A DNA stretch of 54,016 nucleotides from positions 1 through 54,016 of the forward strand of contig JALOKU010000036.1 of the NCBI GenBank assembly GCA_025456345.1. Direction: 5' to 3'. The stretch is from Vicinamibacterales bacterium. Lineage in GTDB: Bacteria > Acidobacteriota > Vicinamibacteria > Vicinamibacterales > JAKQTR01. Positions within the stretch are counted from its first letter, which is position 1. Each line of letters opens with the position of its first letter. This document shows positions 52,090 through 54,016 of the stretch, in pieces. A program made the translations under genes and the position numbers. The notes beneath the pieces are model-generated. The model did no database searches. It had not been told where the DNA came from and was given only the letters and a program-made list of their open reading frames with translations.

Positions 52090-53037
52090 GTGGACATCGT
52101 CTATTCCGACCGGTACCAGGTTGACATCGGCGCGCACGTCTTCCCCATGGGGAAGTACGCGAAGGTGCGCGACGGCCTCGTGTCGCGGGGCCTCATCGGC
52201 CAGTCTGCGCTGGTCGAGCCCGAGCCGGCCGGATGGGACGACCTGGCGCTGGTGCACACGCCCGACTATCTCGAAAAAACGCGCAGCGGCGGCTTCAGGG
52301 CATCAGAGCTCGCGCTGCTCGAATTGCCGTGGTCACCGGAGGTCGCGGAGGGCTTCCGGCTCATGGCGGGCGGCACGATTGCCGCGGCCCGGCTGGCGGT
52401 CGAGGCGCGGCGCCGGCGGGAGCGCGGCCCCGGGGGCGCGGACGCCGGCGCGCCGCGGCTTGCCGCGGCCGCGAACCTCGGAGGCGGCTTCCATCACGCC
52501 TTTCCGTCGCACGGCGAAGGGTTCTGCCTCTACAACGACGTGGCGGTGGCCATCCGCGTGCTGCAGCGCGACGGGCTCATTACCCGTGCGGCGGTGGTGG
52601 ACGTGGACGTCCACCAGGGAAACGGCACGGCGTTCATCTTCGACGGCGACCCGGCGGTCTTCACGTTCTCGATCCACCAGGAGCACAACTACCCCCACGT
52701 GAAGCCGCGCGGCTCCCTGGATGTCGGACTGCCCGACGGCACCGGCGACCACGATTACCTGCATGCGCTGGAGCGCGCGCTGCCGGCCGTCATGGCGGGC
52801 AGGCCGGACCTCATCGTGTACGTGGCCGGGGCGGACCCGTTCCTCGAGGACCAGCTGGGCGGGCTGTGCCTCACCTATGAGGGGCTGCGGGGCCGCGACG
52901 CCCTCGTGCTGTCGTCCGCGCGCGAGGCTGGCATTCCCGTCGCGATCGTCTTTGCCGGGGGCTATGCGAGGCGCGTCGACGACACTGCGGCCATCCACAC
53001 CGCCACGATCGAGGAAGCCATCCGCCTGGGCGCCTGA
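52090..53037 (+). CDS. Histone deacetylase-family (acetyl-lysine/acetylpolyamine) hydrolase
   Basis: A 315-residue zinc hydrolase of the HDAC/AcuC/APAH superfamily. The active site is recognisable: GGGFHHAFPSHGEGFCLYND (paired histidines), VDVDVHQGNGTAFIF (zinc Asp and His), FSIHQEHNYP, YVAGADPFLEDQLGG (second zinc Asp) and FAGGYARRVDD in place of the catalytic Tyr-bearing loop GGY. Members remove acetyl groups from lysine or polyamines. GTG 52090 is nine bases after the lon stop, so the two are likely co-transcribed. Substrate is unknown; protein deacetylation is one option. Confidence 0.9.
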   Translation: MDIVYSDRYQVDIGAHVFPMGKYAKVRDGLVSRGLIGQSALVEPEPAGWDDLALVHTPDYLEKTRSGGFRASELALLELPWSPEVAEGFRLMAGGTIAAARLAVEARRRRERGPGGADAGAPRLAAAANLGGGFHHAFPSHGEGFCLYNDVAVAIRVLQRDGLITRAAVVDVDVHQGNGTAFIFDGDPAVFTFSIHQEHNYPHVKPRGSLDVGLPDGTGDHDYLHALERALPAVMAGRPDLIVYVAGADPFLEDQLGGLCLTYEGLRGRDALVLSSAREAGIPVAIVFAGGYARRVDDTAAIHTATIEEAIRLGA

Positions 53038-53041
53038 GACG

Positions 53042-54016
53042 CTACGCGGTCTCGGGCCAGTTGCGGCGCTCGAAGAACGTCATCGGCTCGATTTGCTTCC
53101 CGTGAGGGTACTTGCGCGCGTCGCGGCGGGCCAGCCACAGCAACGCGGGGCCGGCGATCCGGTTGCCCCAGCGCTGGAAGAGGCCCAGTTCGTGCTCCAT
53201 GTCCATGCGCAAGGCGCGGATGTTCCGGCTGACCTCGACGTTTGACCTGCGCAGGTACTTTTCCATCGCGAACAGGGCCGCGCCGTAGCCGCCGCGCAAG
53301 CCGCGCCCCGCATCGCGGATGCGCTCCCGCACTCGGGGATCGGGGTCGTAGCGGTACTTCTTCCACCCCTCCAGCATCGTCTTGGCGAGACGGTAGACGC
53401 TCGGGCCGTTGCGCTCGTAGTCGAGCCGGAAGGCCCAGTCGAGGAGCCGTTTCGACTCCTCGCGCGGAATGGCCGCGTGCTGGAAGTTGAAATGGTCCTG
53501 CCCGTGGATGTCGGCAAGGTTCACATCCGGCAGCAACCGGCCCTGGTCCACCATCTCCTCGTAGAGCGGCGTGCCGGGGACCGGCGTGTAGAGCATGAAC
53601 TGGTGGAAATCCGTGTCGTGCAACACGGCATGCTCGATTTCCTGCGCGATGTTCTCCGGCGTATGGTGTTCGAGGCCGACGATGGTCGACCCGAGGACGC
53701 CGATGCCGTGAGACTGGAGTTCCTTCGTCAGGGCGACGGTGTCGGTGCCGTCCAGCTTCGTGTACTGACTCTCGGGCGACTCCAGGCCCATCCATACCCA
53801 GCTCACGCCCAGCTCGACCAGTTCGCGCATCGAGTACTTCTTCAGCGCGTTGGCCGACGAGAAGACGTAGAGCGACCACGCCTTGTGCTTCGCCTTCATC
53901 TGCTCGAGCAACTCCATCGCGCGCGCCTTGTAGAGCAGGAAGTTCTCGTCCATGACGAAGAACGACTTCACGCCGAGCCGCTTCTCGGCGTCGCACATGG
54001 CGTTGAAGATCTCCTG
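53042..54016 (-). CDS. Radical SAM (B12-binding type) protein, C-terminal part; 5' end outside window
   Basis: An open frame from the window edge to the stop at 53042-53044 (324 residues visible). It matches the radical SAM barrel's second half and C-terminal region of cobalamin-dependent radical SAM proteins: FFVMDENFLLYKARAMELLE, SMRELVELGVSWVWMGLESP, GIGVLGSTIVGLEHHTPENI and FHQFMLYTPVPGTPLYEEM. The CxxxCxxC cluster and any B12-binding domain would lie upstream, beyond the window. Relatives include lipid- and tetrapyrrole-modifying enzymes; substrate cannot be told. It converges on the HDAC-family gene with four bases between stops. Confidence 0.85.
   Translation of the reverse strand, partial: QEIFNAMCDAEKRLGVKSFFVMDENFLLYKARAMELLEQMKAKHKAWSLYVFSSANALKKYSMRELVELGVSWVWMGLESPESQYTKLDGTDTVALTKELQSHGIGVLGSTIVGLEHHTPENIAQEIEHAVLHDTDFHQFMLYTPVPGTPLYEEMVDQGRLLPDVNLADIHGQDHFNFQHAAIPREESKRLLDWAFRLDYERNGPSVYRLAKTMLEGWKKYRYDPDPRVRERIRDAGRGLRGGYGAALFAMEKYLRRSNVEVSRNIRALRMDMEHELGLFQRWGNRIAGPALLWLARRDARKYPHGKQIEPMTFFERRNWPETA

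Overview
This 54-kb window is high-GC, densely coded chromosomal DNA of a diderm (Gram-negative-type) bacterium. The outer membrane is indicated by an LptD homologue, a TonB-ExbB-ExbD-ExbD system, a lipoprotein and several secreted TPR/HEAT proteins. DivIVA, a glycine-rich M28 peptidase, a carboxypeptidase-regulatory/TPR protein and an HDAC-family deacetylase next to Lon, together with the base composition, suggest an Acidobacteriota, probably Vicinamibacteria-like. That placement is an inference from gene style; there is no rRNA or tRNA gene here to test it. I saw no prophage, insertion sequence, CRISPR array or transposase gene.

Layout. 1-3.8 kb (+): end of lepA, lepB, a small anchored protein, a secreted M28 peptidase. 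3.9-7.5 kb (-): regulatory-domain/TPR protein, yggS, divIVA, hutI. 7.6-11.3 kb (-): rpiB-glyA-dinG ending in a terminator. 11.4-15.5 kb: an rlmI-like methyltransferase whose last 40 codons are out of frame, a proline-rich secreted protein (-), an M20 peptidase and htpX (+). 15.5-25.2 kb (-): one run of eight tightly packed genes, accD-folC-lptD-rfbB-rmd-like-SDR-(polyprenol kinase::DUF92)-ubiA. 25.4-29.4 kb: a deoxynucleoside kinase (-) divergent from an enolase-superfamily enzyme and a HEAT-repeat/cyclophilin fusion (+). 29.4-29.6 kb (-): a self-contained unit of promoter, ribosome binding site, 17-codon lysine-rich ORF and terminator. 29.7-32.4 kb (-): ddl and a TPR protein. 32.5-40.7 kb (+): tgt, yajC, secD, secF, uppP, DUF502, hppA. 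40.8-43.5 kb (+): the tonB operon behind a consensus promoter. 43.9-47.9 kb: TPR lipoprotein (-), rel/spoT (+), rpmB-ridA (-). 48.0-54.0 kb: zinc-ribbon protein (-), dksA-like, lon, HDAC-family (+), and the C-terminal part of a radical SAM protein (-).

Most interesting. (1) The promoter-distal end of the eight-gene run puts together an SDR resembling plant farnesol dehydrogenase, a fusion of a phytol/farnesol-kinase-like domain with a DUF92 (VTE6-like, prenyl-phosphate kinase) domain, and a UbiA prenyltransferase. This reads as a compact route for salvaging a prenyl alcohol to its diphosphate and transferring it to an acceptor. (2) The 17-residue peptide MAKKTAKKATKKAAKKR has near-consensus expression signals on both sides. 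(3) Four or more genes have a -10-like hexamer exactly six bases before the start codon and no ribosome binding site, which points to leaderless mRNAs. (4) Tandem repeats with a period of exactly seven bases but differing unit sequences occur at several gene ends, sometimes flanking a palindrome. One such composite lies in frame inside tgt.

Limits: all functions are read from motifs and remembered family features, without alignments or searches. Starts are chosen from ribosome binding sites, overlaps and promoter geometry. Residue positions are approximate unless tied to a stated codon.
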